Position numbers and translations under genes: made by a program. Shown here in pieces: positions 1-9,431 of a stretch of 64,000 nt of DNA (the stretch's first letter is position 1; the number at the start of each line of letters is the position of its first letter). Where the stretch lies: positions 2,852,001 to 2,916,000 of the forward strand of contig NZ_CP114036.1 of the NCBI RefSeq assembly GCF_026898115.1. The letters are read 5' to 3'. The DNA is from Streptomyces sp. S465. GTDB lineage: Bacteria > Actinomycetota > Actinomycetes > Streptomycetales > Streptomycetaceae. The notes under the pieces were generated by a model. The model was not told the origin of the DNA. It was given only the letters and a program-made list of their open reading frames with translations, and did not search any database.

Positions 1-16
1 CCTCGTGGCGGTGTAG

Positions 17-793
<777 letters not shown>

Positions 794-1433
794 CCCGCGC
801 CCCCGGCCCGCCCCGCCTGCCTGAGCCACGCCCCCGGCCCGCCCCCTTCCGCGCGCACTCCGACCCGAGTGCGCCCCGCCCGGAGTACGCCCTGGGCCCG
901 AGCGCGCGGCCGCGGGCACACGGCCGGGGGACCCGGCAGCCCCATCAGCCGCTGCCGGACAACGCCCCCACCGGCCCCGCACCGGAAGCCCCCCGGTGGC
1001 ACACCACGACGAACGCCGCCACGGCCGGGCCCGACCGGAAAACCCGGCAGCCACCAGAGGCCAGGGCGATGTACGGCACCCCAGTGCGAGTACGCCCCCG
1101 CCCGAGCGCACGACTGGAGGCGCCCAGCCGACCCATCGGCGACTGACGGACGCCGCCTCCGCCGGGGCCGGGGCAGCGGCCCTTCGGCCGGACCCGGCCA
1201 CCACCGAGGTCGGGGCGGAGAGCCCCCAACCGGACTCCGGCCACCACCGGAAACCGAGGCAACGGGCCCCCGGCCGGGCCCGGACGCCGCCGGACCCAGC
1301 CGCCGCCGGGGCCGGGCCGCCGCCGGGGCCAGGGCGGCGGCGGGTGGTGGCGGGCGTTTGGGGCTACGGCGGTCGGCGGCGTCGCCGGTCCCGGCTTCTG
1401 GGGGGCGGCGGGGGTCCGATTACCATCGCCCGC
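794..1433. other. Long GC-rich intergenic stretch without a supported gene
   Basis: About 640 bp of C-rich, proline/arginine-coding-like sequence with degenerate runs of cccggcccgccc type. Open frames exist on both strands but have no family resemblance, no start context and the low-complexity composition typical of spurious frames in 75 percent GC DNA. The promoter of the downstream amidase must lie near its 3' end. I see no other element. Confidence 0.5.
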
Positions 1434-2330
1434 GTGTCCAACGGCAGCTTTCCTCCTGCGTCCGGTCGCCGCGGCGGCACTCTCGCGATCGTCCTGGCGG
1501 CGCTGATACCAGCCTGTTGCGTCGCCTTCTGGCTGCTGTCGAGTTCCCCCGGCGGTTCGAAGGACGACGACGCGGACGGGGGCAGCGGGTCCACGGCCCC
1601 CTCCGCGCCCTCCTCCACGTCCTCTCCCTCGGCCACGTCCTCCCCGTCGTCCGGTAAGCCCCTCCGGGGCAAGGTCGTGGTCATCGACCCCGGCCACAAC
1701 CCACACAACCGCGACCACCCCTCGCAGATCGCCCGGCTCGTGGACATCGGCACTAACACGAAGGAATGCGACACCACCGGCACGGCCACCAACTCCGGCT
1801 ACCCCGAGGCGTCGTTCACCCTGGACGTGGCGCGCCGCGTCCGCTCCGTGCTCGAAGCGCGGGGCGCCACCGTGCGGTTCACCCAGGACGGTGACCGGCC
1901 GTACGGGCCGTGCGTGGACGAACGCGCGCAGATCGGGAACGAGGCGCACGCCGATGCCGTGGTCTCCGTCCACGCGGACGGCGCGGCCGCCGGGCAGCGC
2001 GGTGTCCATGTGATCCTGCCCGAGTCCGTGCGGGGCGGCGACGCGGACACCTCAGCCATCACCACCCCCTCCCGTCACCTCGGCGAGCGGCTGCTCGACC
2101 GGTTCGTCAAGGCCACCGGCAGCGAGCCCGCGCAGTACATCGGCGACGGCAGCGGACTGGACATCCGGGGCGATCTGGGCGGGCTCAACCTGTCCACCGT
2201 GCCCAAGGTGTTCATCGAGTGCGGCAATATGCGCGACGCCCAGGACGCCGCCCAACTGACCGATCCGGCATGGCGCGAGCGCGCGGGCCGCGGTATCGCA
2301 CAGGGCATTACGGACTTCTTGAACGAGTAG
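1434..2330 (+). CDS. Membrane-anchored N-acetylmuramoyl-L-alanine amidase (Amidase_3)
   Basis: Predicted zinc amidase cleaving the MurNAc-L-Ala bond of peptidoglycan, 298 residues. Seen: one N-terminal membrane segment (about residues 17-35), a Ser/Thr/Pro linker (about 45-75), then an Amidase_3 domain beginning KVVVIDPGHN. The zinc/catalytic set is visible: His in DPGHN, Glu in YPEASFTLD, His in VSVHADG and Glu in FIECGNMRD. The frame is open much further upstream, but the membrane segment and GTG at 1434 fix a sensible N-terminus; the extra upstream residues are low-complexity. The catalytic domain should face the wall. It is probably a remodelling or cell-separation enzyme; its exact role is inferred. 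Confidence 0.88.
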   Translation: MSNGSFPPASGRRGGTLAIVLAALIPACCVAFWLLSSSPGGSKDDDADGGSGSTAPSAPSSTSSPSATSSPSSGKPLRGKVVVIDPGHNPHNRDHPSQIARLVDIGTNTKECDTTGTATNSGYPEASFTLDVARRVRSVLEARGATVRFTQDGDRPYGPCVDERAQIGNEAHADAVVSVHADGAAAGQRGVHVILPESVRGGDADTSAITTPSRHLGERLLDRFVKATGSEPAQYIGDGSGLDIRGDLGGLNLSTVPKVFIECGNMRDAQDAAQLTDPAWRERAGRGIAQGITDFLNE

Positions 2331-2492
2331 CGCCGCCGCAACCGAACGGGAGGTCACGACCGTGAAACCGATGGGACACCCTCGGTCTCCGCCGGGAGAT
2401 TCCCCCGTACGATGGGGCCCACCCCCGACGCCTTCGCGCCACGCGCCTGGCGGCAGCGCTACGTACAGACAAAACCGACAAAGGACCTCACG

Positions 2493-3320
2493 TTGAACAT
2501 CCGCTCGCTCACTCGAGGCGACGGCGTGGTGATCGGAGCAGCGGTGCTGCTGTTCATCGCCTCCTTCCTCGACTTCTACACCATCGACTGCGGCAGCAGC
2601 AGCTTCTGCAAGGACGCCGGTGAGAACGGGTGGGAGTCCGACTTCTTCCCCGTACTGCCGTCGATCTTCCTCGCCGGTGTGATCGCCGCCGGGCTGATCG
2701 TCTTCGCGCGTTTCCAGCCCCCGGCCCGCAACCTGTTCGGGCTCTCGCTCGAGCAGTGGGGCTCGGCGCTCGCGGTCTTCGCGGCCTGGAGCTCGCTGTG
2801 GACGATCATTGGTGGCCCTGAGGGGGTCGACAAGGGCGTCGGGCAGATCCTCGGCCTGATCGCCACCCTGGCGATGGCCGCCGTCGCGCTGCTCAGCCAG
2901 CGCGTCCCGGCCCTGAAGGCCCCGCTGATGAACGCCAACGCCGGCGGCCCGGCCCCGTACGGTGCCCATGCCCCGCAGCCGGGTTACGGCTACCCGGGTC
3001 CGGGCGGTGCCCAGCCCGGCGCCCCCGCGCCGTACGGCACCCAGCCCGCCCAGCCCCAGGCCGGCCAGCCCTTCGGCGGCCAGCCGGCCCCGGCTCCGGC
3101 TCCGGCGTCCTCGGGCGGCGGCGACTTCTCCCCGTTCTGGTTCGCGGTTCCGGTGGCCCGTCCGCTGTACGCCGAGGACGGTTCGTCGAGCACCATCGCC
3201 GAACTGGCCCCCGGCACCTGGTACCTCGCGGTGGAGCAGCGCGGTCAGGCTCTGGTCGCCCAGACGCAGGACGGCCGCCGCGGTGTGCTTCAGGACACCA
3301 CGGGGATCCAGCGCGGCTGA
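2493..3320 (+). CDS. Four-helix membrane protein with Pro/Gly-rich linker (DUF5336-like)
   Basis: A 275-residue protein. Seen: four hydrophobic segments in the first ~145 residues, a Pro/Gly/Gln-rich linker containing PYG-type repeats (about 150-220), and a compact C-terminal region of ~50 residues ending GVLQDTTGIQRG that probably sits in the cytosol. TTG at 2493 is preferred because aagga lies 7-8 bases upstream; an in-frame ATG at 2412 has no good ribosome site and would add hydrophilic residues before helix 1. The layout resembles actinobacterial DUF5336-type proteins of unknown function. A strong hairpin follows the stop. Function unknown. Confidence 0.75.
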   Translation: MNIRSLTRGDGVVIGAAVLLFIASFLDFYTIDCGSSSFCKDAGENGWESDFFPVLPSIFLAGVIAAGLIVFARFQPPARNLFGLSLEQWGSALAVFAAWSSLWTIIGGPEGVDKGVGQILGLIATLAMAAVALLSQRVPALKAPLMNANAGGPAPYGAHAPQPGYGYPGPGGAQPGAPAPYGTQPAQPQAGQPFGGQPAPAPAPASSGGGDFSPFWFAVPVARPLYAEDGSSSTIAELAPGTWYLAVEQRGQALVAQTQDGRRGVLQDTTGIQRG

Positions 3321-3373
3321 CCCCACCGCACGCGTCCCCTGACGCGGCGCGTCCCCTGACGTGACGCGACTCC

Positions 3374-3409
3374 ACGGCCCCTCGCCCGAACCATCGGGCG
3401 AGGGGCCGT
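3374..3409 (+). terminator. Perfect 15-bp stem-loop terminator
   Basis: A perfect 15-bp inverted repeat with loop AACCAT lies 53 bases after the membrane-protein stop and before the next gene. There is only a short TT after the stem, as is usual for Streptomyces terminators. It separates the two co-directional genes. Confidence 0.8.
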
Positions 3410-3497
3410 TGCCATGTGCGCCCCGGGCCCGTACAGTCCGCCGGACCGACGGCGCGTCAGCCGCACCGTCGGTCCGGCGGACGGGGAAGGGGCTCGT

Positions 3498-4508
3498 ATG
3501 CGGCTCGGTCTGGCGCTCGGCTACTGGGGCCGTGGCCCCGACCCCCAGCACCTCGAACTCGCCCGGGAGGCGGAGCGGCTGGGCTACCACTCGGTGTGGA
3601 CCGCCGAGTCCTGGGGCTCGGACGCCTTCACCCCGCTCACCTGGCTCGCCGCGCACACCAGCCGGATCCGGCTCGGCACCGCGGTCGCGCAGATGGCCGC
3701 CCGTACCCCCACCGCCACCGCGATGCAGGCGCTCACCCTGGACCATCTCTCCGGCGGCCGGATGATGCTGGGCCTGGGGCTGTCCGGTCCGCAGGTGGTC
3801 GAGGGCTGGTACGGGCGCCCGTTCCCGAAGAGCCCGCTGACCGCGACCCGTGAGTATGTCGAGGTGATCCGGCAGGTGCTGGGCCGGGCGGCGCCGGTGC
3901 GGCTCGACGGGCGCTACCACGCGCATCCGTACACCGGCCCGGACGCCACCGGGCTCGGCAAACCCCTCAAGTCCATCGTCCATCCGCTGCGCGCCGACCT
4001 CCCGGTGCTGCTGGGGGCGGAGGGGCCCAAGAACATCGCGCAGACCGTGCGCATCGCCGACGGCTGGCTGCCGCTGTACTGGTCGCCGTCGCGTACGGAG
4101 CTGTACCGGGCCGCGCTGGCCGACGCCCGGGACGGCTTCATGGTGGCGCCGATGGCGCAGGCCCGGGTGTGCGCCGATGTCGCCGAGGGGCTGAAGCCGG
4201 TGAAGGCGATGCTCGGCTTCTACATCGGCGGTATGGGCCACGCGGCCCGTAACTTCCACGCCGATCTGATGGGCCGCTTCGGCTACGAGGCCGAGGCGCG
4301 CCGGGTGCAGGAGCTGTTCCTGGCGGGTCGGCGCGCCGAGGCGATCGACGCGGTGCCGGACGCCTTCGCCGATGAGATCTCGCTGGTCGGGCCGCGTGAG
4401 CGGATCGCGGAGCGGCTGGAGCTGTGGCGGCGGGGCCCGATCACGGATCTGCTCGTACTCGCCCCGGACCCGGAAACCCTGCGGGTACTGGCGGAGCTGA
4501 CGGGCTGA
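3498..4508 (+). CDS. LLM-class F420-dependent oxidoreductase
   Basis: A 336-residue luciferase-like monooxygenase fold protein, full length for the family. Seen: the N-terminal strand MRLGLALGYWG, the HSVWTAESWGSDAF motif, the LGTAVAQMAARTPT strand, SGGRMMLGLGLSGPQV, and the late PVLLGAEGPKN segment typical of actinobacterial F420-using members. ATG 3498 is preceded by ggggaagggg. Family knowledge suggests hydride transfer between F420H2 and an organic substrate in the cytosol; the substrate is unknown. It stands alone after a strong terminator. Confidence 0.87.
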   Translation: MRLGLALGYWGRGPDPQHLELAREAERLGYHSVWTAESWGSDAFTPLTWLAAHTSRIRLGTAVAQMAARTPTATAMQALTLDHLSGGRMMLGLGLSGPQVVEGWYGRPFPKSPLTATREYVEVIRQVLGRAAPVRLDGRYHAHPYTGPDATGLGKPLKSIVHPLRADLPVLLGAEGPKNIAQTVRIADGWLPLYWSPSRTELYRAALADARDGFMVAPMAQARVCADVAEGLKPVKAMLGFYIGGMGHAARNFHADLMGRFGYEAEARRVQELFLAGRRAEAIDAVPDAFADEISLVGPRERIAERLELWRRGPITDLLVLAPDPETLRVLAELTG

Positions 4509-4572
4509 ACGCCTCGTACGGGTGTGCGGCCGCGCCGGGTTTGGCTCCGCTTCGGGCGGCAACACGTGAGGC

Positions 4573-4866
4573 ATGTCACGAAGTTATCGCCACGGAAGCA
4601 ATCAGGCGGCGACCGTCGTGGCGGTCGTCGCGGACGTCATGGCCGTCATCCTCGGCCTCTGGATCCTGTTCGCCCTTCTCGACGCCAACCGCGCCAACGA
4701 CCTCGTGACGGTGGTCCACGACGCGGCGAGCTGGCTCGCGGGCTGGTCCCATGACCTGTTCACGATGGACACGGACTGGCTCCGCACCGTCCTCAACTAC
4801 GGCCTGCCGGCCGTGGTGTACCTCTTCGTCGGCCACGCCATCGCCGGGCGGCTCCGCCGCGGTTAG
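4573..4866 (+). CDS. Small two-helix membrane protein, function unknown
   Basis: A 97-residue protein with two clear hydrophobic segments (about residues 13-37 and 74-92) joined by an Asp/Trp-containing loop. The C-terminus ends in basic residues (GRLRRG), suggesting a cytosolic tail. It has no motif I recognise, but coding character and length are convincing. It is read in the same direction as the upstream oxidoreductase, 64 bases downstream, and may be co-transcribed. Confidence 0.7.
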   Translation: MSRSYRHGSNQAATVVAVVADVMAVILGLWILFALLDANRANDLVTVVHDAASWLAGWSHDLFTMDTDWLRTVLNYGLPAVVYLFVGHAIAGRLRRG

Positions 4867-4972
4867 CCCCGATGGCGGTGACTGCGGGGTGGGAGTGGGC
4901 AGCGGGCAGCGGACATGCCGTAGCGGCGGCCTCTCGCCGTAGCGGACCCAACCGCACCCCGGGCGTCCGGTC

Positions 4973-5112
4973 GCGGCACCAAGCGCACGGTCCCGATGCC
5001 AAGCGCACGATCGCGGCACCAAGCACACCGCCCTGACCTCAAGCACACGGTCGCGGCACCAAACACACGGCCCTGACCCCAAGCACACGGTCACGACGCC
5101 AAGCACACGGCC
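4973..5112. repeat. Seven-unit 20-bp tandem repeat between convergent genes
   Basis: Seven consecutive units of exactly 20 bp, each centred on ccaagcacacgg with small changes. Alternating first halves (gcggcacc / ctgacccc) give a weaker 40-bp super-period. The array ends 6 bp before the stop of the minus-strand gene at 5119 and fills most of the gap from the convergent plus-strand gene at 4866. It is a minisatellite, not coding. Confidence 0.85.
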
Positions 5113-5118
5113 GCGACG

Positions 5119-6219
5119 CTACGCGCAGCAGTCCGAGTCCAGCCCGCGCGGCAGGCCCTCGCCGCCGAAGACGGCCGTGGTCGCCTCGTCGCCGCCCAGC
5201 GCCGCCACGGCGAGCAGCAGCGACCCGGCCGTCCAGGTGGTCCGCTCCTCCGGCCAGACCGCGTCGTCCTCGAAGACGTAGCCCGTCCAGTACATCCCGT
5301 CCTCGGCCCGCAGCCGCGGCTGGATCCACCTGAGGATCTCCACCGCGCGGTCGGACTCCCCCATCGCCCAGAGTGCGAGCGCCAGTTCGCAGCTCTCGCC
5401 GCCGGTGACCCAGGGGTTGGGGGAGACACAGCGCACCCCGAGCCCCGGGACCACGAAGCGGTCCCAGCCGGCCTCGATGCGCTCCTTGGCGGCGGCGCCG
5501 GTGAGGGCGCCGCCGAGGACCGGGTAGTACCAGTCCATCGAGTAGCGGTGCTTGTCGAGGAACCGTTCGGGGTGGTGGCGTATGGCGTGGCCGAGCAGTC
5601 CCGCCGACAGCTCCCAGTCGGGCTGGGGCTCCTCGCGGTGCTCGGCGATGGCCAGGGCGCAGCGCAGCGCCTGGTAGACGGAGGAGGAGCCGGTCAGCAG
5701 GGCATCGGTGTCGACGGAGCCGTCGGCGCGGCGCCGCCAGCCGATCTGGCCGCCGCTCTGCTGGAGCGCGAGGACGAACTCGACGGCCGCGAAGACGGTG
5801 GGCCAGATGGTGTCGAGGAAGGCGTCGTCGCCGGTGGACAGGTAGTGGTGCCAGGCGCCGACCGCGACGTAGGCGCAGAAGTTGGACTCCCGGCCGCGGT
5901 CGGTGGGGTCGGTGGCGGCCACGCCGTCGGGGGTGTCGGGGTAGGCGGCGTACCAGGAGCCGTCGGGGTTCTGGTGCTCGGCCAGCCAGCGGTAGGCGGC
6001 CGCGGCGCGCTCGTGCTCGCCCGCCGCGTCCAGCGCCATCGCGGCCTCGGTGTGGTCCCAGGGGTCGAGGTGGTGGCCGCGGAACCACGGGATGGCGCCG
6101 TCCGCGCGCTGGACTGCGGCGATGCCCTCGACCGTGCGCACCACCTGCTCGGGGTCGAGCACCCCGGGCAGTGCGAGCCGTTCGGTACGGGGGCCGGGGC
6201 GCGGTCCGAGCGCCGTCAC
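5119..6219 (-). CDS. Alpha/alpha-barrel (prenyltransferase-repeat-like) protein of a GT4 operon
   Basis: A 366-residue cytosolic protein. Seen: several helical repeats of the terpenoid-cyclase/glycosidase type (LDPWDHTEAAMALDAAG, then AAYRWLAEHQNPDGSWYAAY with the QxxDGSW signature), Trp-rich segments (WVTGGESCELALALW) and a C-terminal pair of cysteines. Start GTG at 6219 overlaps the stop of the upstream methyltransferase by four bases (GTGA), so translation is coupled. Databases tend to call such proteins prenyltransferases, but the fold is shared with glycan-acting (alpha/alpha)6 enzymes. Given the linked glycosyltransferase and methyltransferase, I infer glycan or glycolipid metabolism. 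Exact activity unknown. Confidence 0.72.
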   Translation of the reverse strand: MTALGPRPGPRTERLALPGVLDPEQVVRTVEGIAAVQRADGAIPWFRGHHLDPWDHTEAAMALDAAGEHERAAAAYRWLAEHQNPDGSWYAAYPDTPDGVAATDPTDRGRESNFCAYVAVGAWHHYLSTGDDAFLDTIWPTVFAAVEFVLALQQSGGQIGWRRRADGSVDTDALLTGSSSVYQALRCALAIAEHREEPQPDWELSAGLLGHAIRHHPERFLDKHRYSMDWYYPVLGGALTGAAAKERIEAGWDRFVVPGLGVRCVSPNPWVTGGESCELALALWAMGESDRAVEILRWIQPRLRAEDGMYWTGYVFEDDAVWPEERTTWTAGSLLLAVAALGGDEATTAVFGGEGLPRGLDSDCCA

Positions 6220-6959
6220 GCCTGGCCCTCGCGCGGGGCGTGGGGCTTGGTGGCGTAGGCCACGAAGCTCTTGCCGATGACCGGGTTCAGCGCGCGTTCG
6301 GCGACCCGCGTGGCCAGCGGCTTCTTCATGATGTCCCACACCAGCAGCTTGTGGTAGGCGCGCACCGGCAGCGGCGCCTCGTCACCGTCCTTGTCCACTC
6401 CGAAAGCGCACTTGAGCCACCAGTAGGGGCTGTGCAGCGCGTGTGCGTGGTGGGTGCCGTACGGCCGCAGTCCGGCCTCGCGCATCTTCTCCAGCAGCTC
6501 ATCGGCGCGGTAGATGCGGATGTGGCCGCCCTCGACCTCGTGGTACGCGTCCGACAGCGCCCAGCAGACCTTCTCGGGGCCGTAGCGCGGCACGGTGACG
6601 GCGATCCGGCCGCCGGGCCTGAGCACCCGCACCATCTCGGCGAGCACGCCCTTGTCGTCCGGTATGTGCTCCATCACCTCGGAGATGATGACCACGTCGA
6701 AGCTGTCGTCGGGGAAGGGCAGGGCGAGGGCGTCGCCCTCCATGGCGGTGGCCGTGGCGCCCGCCGGGGCCTCCCCGGCCTCCTTCATGGCGGCGAACCA
6801 CTTGGCGACCTCGCGTATCTCGTCGCCGTTGCGGTCGAGCGCGACGACCTGGGCGCCGCGCCGGTAGCACTCGAAGGCGTGCCGGCCGGCACCACAGCCG
6901 AGGTCGAGGACGCGATCGCCGGCGGCGAGGGGGAAGCGGGAGAAATCGACGGTCAGCAC
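6216..6959 (-). CDS. Class I SAM-dependent methyltransferase
   Basis: A 247-residue methyltransferase of the Methyltransf_11 type. Seen: motif I VLDLGCGAGRHAFE near residue 20, an acidic ALDRNG strand for ribose binding, GDALALPFPDDSFDVV (motif II/III), and HIPDDKGVLAEMVRVLRPGG. GTG at 6959 is chosen because upstream sequence encodes only Pro/Arg-rich residues and a GGACG-type ribosome site precedes it. It is the middle gene of a three-gene minus-strand operon after a GT4 glycosyltransferase (107-base gap), overlapping the next gene by four bases. The substrate is inferred to be the glycan or lipid made by the neighbouring GT4. Confidence 0.8.
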   Translation of the reverse strand: MLTVDFSRFPLAAGDRVLDLGCGAGRHAFECYRRGAQVVALDRNGDEIREVAKWFAAMKEAGEAPAGATATAMEGDALALPFPDDSFDVVIISEVMEHIPDDKGVLAEMVRVLRPGGRIAVTVPRYGPEKVCWALSDAYHEVEGGHIRIYRADELLEKMREAGLRPYGTHHAHALHSPYWWLKCAFGVDKDGDEAPLPVRAYHKLLVWDIMKKPLATRVAERALNPVIGKSFVAYATKPHAPREGQA

Positions 6960-7066
6960 GGGGGTCTGCTTTCGTCCGGCGGGATCGTGGGGCGGGGGTA
7001 GGCGGAGTAGGGGGCAGGGGCCGGGGCGCGGGCGGCGGGGGCCGGGGCGCGGGTCCACGGCACGGG

Positions 7067-8404
7067 TCAGCGGCGGGCGGCCCGTGCGGACGCGCCGATG
7101 GCCTCGCGGTACCGCTCGACGGTGCCGCGGGCGGCCTGTTCCCAGGTGAAGCGCCGCAGCACCCGCTCACGGCCGGCCGCGCCCAGCCGGCGTCTGAGGT
7201 CGGCGTCACCGAGCAGCCGGGTCAGGGCCGTTGCGAGCGCGTCGGCGTCGCCGGGCGGCACGGCCAGGCAGGTCTCGCCGTCCGCCCCGGCGACCTCGGG
7301 TATCGCACCGCCGGTGGTGGCGACCAGGGGGGTGCCGGTGGCCATGGCCTCGGCGGCGGGCAGCGAGAACCCCTCGTACAGCGAGGGCACACAGGCGATC
7401 TGGGCGCCGCGCACCAGGTCCACCAGTTCGGCGTCGCTGATGCCCTTGACGAACTCGACGGCGCCCTCGAGCCCGTGGCGGGCCATGGCGGCGGCCACCG
7501 GCCCCTCCTGTGGCCGCTTGCCGACGACCACCAGATGGGCCTCGGGGGTGCCGGCGCGGACCTTCGCGAGCGCCTCGATCAGATACACCAGGCCCTTGAG
7601 CGGCACATCCGCGCTGGAGGTGGTGACGATGCGTCCGGGGATCACCGGGACGGCGGGGTCGGGCGAGAACAGTGCGGTGTCCGCGCCGATGTGCACCACA
7701 TGGATCCGGTCCGGCCGCACCCCGAGGTCCTCGACGATCTCCCGTCGGGAGGAGCCGGAGACGGTGAGCACCGAGGGCAGCCGCCGGGCCACCCTCTTCT
7801 GCATCCGGGTGAAGCCGTACCAGCGGCGCACCGACAGGCGCCGCTTGAAGCCATCGGCGGCGTCCAGCTCCAGCTGCCGGTCGACGGTGATCGGGTGGTG
7901 GATGGTGGTCACCAGCGGGAAGCCGATCCGCTCCAGGCCCAGCAGCCCGTATCCCAGGGTCTGGTTGTCGTGGACGACGTCGAACTGGCCGGGGCGCGCG
8001 GCGAGATGGCGGCGGGCGCGCAGGCTGAAGGTGAGCGGCTCGGGGAAGCCGCCGGTCCACATGGTGGAGACCTCCAGGGCGTCGATCCAGTCCCGGTACT
8101 CCTCGCGCCGGGGGGTGCGGAACGGATCGGGCTGGCGGTAGAGGTCGAGGCTGGGCAGCTCGGTGAGGGTGACGCCGTGTTCGGCGTCGAGCACCGGATA
8201 CGGCTGGGCGCCGATGACCTCGACGGTGTGGCCGAGCCGGGCGAGCTCCCGGGAGAGATGGCGCACATAGACGCCCTGGCCCCCGCAGAATGGATTCCCC
8301 TTGTAGCTGAGCAGCGCGATGCGCAGCGGACGTTCGTCGGGGGCGGTGGGGGGCACTGCTCGCAGCGGGTCGGCCCCGGTCTCCTGCGCGGCCTCTGCGG
8401 TCAC
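7067..8404 (-). CDS. GT4-family glycosyltransferase
   Basis: A 445-residue retaining glycosyltransferase with GT-B fold. Seen: the N-terminal Rossmann start with GGQGVYVRHLSRELARLGH (donor-side glycine loop), a central TVSGSSRREIVEDLG segment, RIVTTSSADVPLKGLVYLIEAL at the start of the second domain, and the EGFSLPAAEAMATG E-x7-E motif with GGAIPEV after it. It starts at GTG 8404 and is first in an operon with the methyltransferase and alpha-barrel protein. A KstR-type operator lies ~54 bp upstream, so the operon is probably repressed by the divergent TetR gene. Sugar donor and acceptor are not deducible. Confidence 0.87.
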   Translation of the reverse strand: MTAEAAQETGADPLRAVPPTAPDERPLRIALLSYKGNPFCGGQGVYVRHLSRELARLGHTVEVIGAQPYPVLDAEHGVTLTELPSLDLYRQPDPFRTPRREEYRDWIDALEVSTMWTGGFPEPLTFSLRARRHLAARPGQFDVVHDNQTLGYGLLGLERIGFPLVTTIHHPITVDRQLELDAADGFKRRLSVRRWYGFTRMQKRVARRLPSVLTVSGSSRREIVEDLGVRPDRIHVVHIGADTALFSPDPAVPVIPGRIVTTSSADVPLKGLVYLIEALAKVRAGTPEAHLVVVGKRPQEGPVAAAMARHGLEGAVEFVKGISDAELVDLVRGAQIACVPSLYEGFSLPAAEAMATGTPLVATTGGAIPEVAGADGETCLAVPPGDADALATALTRLLGDADLRRRLGAAGRERVLRRFTWEQAARGTVERYREAIGASARAARR

Positions 8405-8457
8405 TCGCGCCCCCTCCTTGGTGCAGTTCAGCGGGAGCGTATCCGCTTCCGTTCAGC

Positions 8458-8471
8458 TAGAACAAGTTTCA
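8458..8471. promoter_or_regulatory. KstR-type operator upstream of the GT4 operon
   Basis: TAGAACAAGTTTCA matches the mycobacterial KstR consensus TnnAACnnGTTnnA at all eight fixed positions. It is flanked by further symmetry (ctag on each side). It sits 54 bp before the GT4 start, in the divergent gap to the KstR-like gene. Confidence 0.72.
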
Positions 8472-8712
8472 CTAGCGCATCGCCTGAGGAGTCTCGAAGA
8501 TACCCGCCCCGGACGGTCTCTCCAGGACCGGGGCAGGTGATCCCTACCACTCGGTAGCCGGTGCGCCGGGGCGACGTTGACGACGGACGAGTCCACCGGG
8601 CCGACCGCCCACCGGCCCGGCCGCGCACACCGCGCGCACCGCGCACACCGCACGGCAGCAACCTGCCCCAACTGCGCGGACACGGGTGCTTCGGGCAGGT
8701 CCCGCGCTAGCC

Positions 8713-8726
8713 TAGAACGAGTTCCA
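8713..8726. promoter_or_regulatory. KstR-type operator upstream of the TetR gene
   Basis: TAGAACGAGTTCCA is a second exact match to TnnAACnnGTTnnA, about 90 bp before the ATG of the KstR-like gene, consistent with autoregulation. Confidence 0.74.
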
Positions 8727-8816
8727 GTGGCTCACAGGCCCGGTTCCGGTCCTGCCGCCATGCACGATGTCCGCTTGCCGCCGACCCGCAGACGCAATAC
8801 CTCCGAAGTGGGACAT

Positions 8817-9431
8817 ATGACCGCAGAAGTCAAGCCGGCCACCCTTCAGCTGACCGAGCGGCAGGAGGCGCGCCGCCGACGCATCCTGCACGCCAGCGCC
8901 CGGCTGGCCAGCCGGGGCGGCTTCGACGCGGTCCAGATGCGCGAGGTCGCCGAGAACTCCGGCGTGGCGCTCGGCACCCTCTACCGCTACTTCCCCTCCA
9001 AAGTGCATCTGCTGGTCGCGACGATGCAGGACCAGTTGCAGCACATGCACGAGACGCTGCGCAAGCGGCCGCCGACCGAGGACGAGCCGGCCGCCCGGGT
9101 CGCCCAGACCCTGATGCGCGCCTTCCGCGCCCTCCAGCGCGAACCCCATCTGGCCGACGCGATGGTGCGCGCCCTGACCTTCGCCGACCGGTCGGTCAGC
9201 CCGGAGGTGGACACGGTCTCCCGGCTCACCACCGCGATCATCCTCGACGCCATGGGCCTGCCGGACGCCCCGACGGCCGAGCAGCTCTCCGCGGTCCGGG
9301 TCATCGAGCACACCTGGCATTCGGCACTGATCACCTGGCTCTCGGGGCGCGCCTCGATCGCCCAGGTCAAGATCGATATTGAGACCGTCTGCCATCTGAT
9401 CGACCTCACGGCTCCCGCTCCGGCCCGCTAG
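8817..9431 (+). CDS. kstR: KstR-like TetR-family repressor
   Basis: A 204-residue TetR regulator. Seen: an N-terminal helix-turn-helix (about residues 17-63) with GGFDAVQMREVAENSGVALG and TLYRYFPSKVHLLVA. These are nearly the wording of KstR, the repressor of cholesterol catabolism in mycobacteria and rhodococci. The ligand-binding half also follows KstR (REPHLADAMVRALTFAD, then a late WHSALITWLSGRAS). ATG 8817 follows gtgggacat. Two KstR-type operators lie upstream and two more at the thiolase/CYP125 promoters near 25.6-25.75 kb. In KstR the inducer is a steroid-derived CoA thioester or acid; that the same holds here is inference. Confidence 0.82.
   Translation: MTAEVKPATLQLTERQEARRRRILHASARLASRGGFDAVQMREVAENSGVALGTLYRYFPSKVHLLVATMQDQLQHMHETLRKRPPTEDEPAARVAQTLMRAFRALQREPHLADAMVRALTFADRSVSPEVDTVSRLTTAIILDAMGLPDAPTAEQLSAVRVIEHTWHSALITWLSGRASIAQVKIDIETVCHLIDLTAPAPAR

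Noticed and set aside
996-1433. A 146-residue N-terminal extension of the amidase
   Set aside because: The added residues are Pro/Arg-rich without motif and would put a membrane anchor in mid-chain; GTG 1434 gives a normal exported layout.
2052-4574. An 840-codon minus-strand open frame
   Set aside because: It is the antisense of the amidase, membrane protein and oxidoreductase genes, which have clear domain motifs on the plus strand.
5119-6219. Calling the alpha-barrel gene a squalene-hopene cyclase
   Set aside because: It lacks the DxDD motif and is about half the length of such cyclases; only the barrel repeat type is shared.
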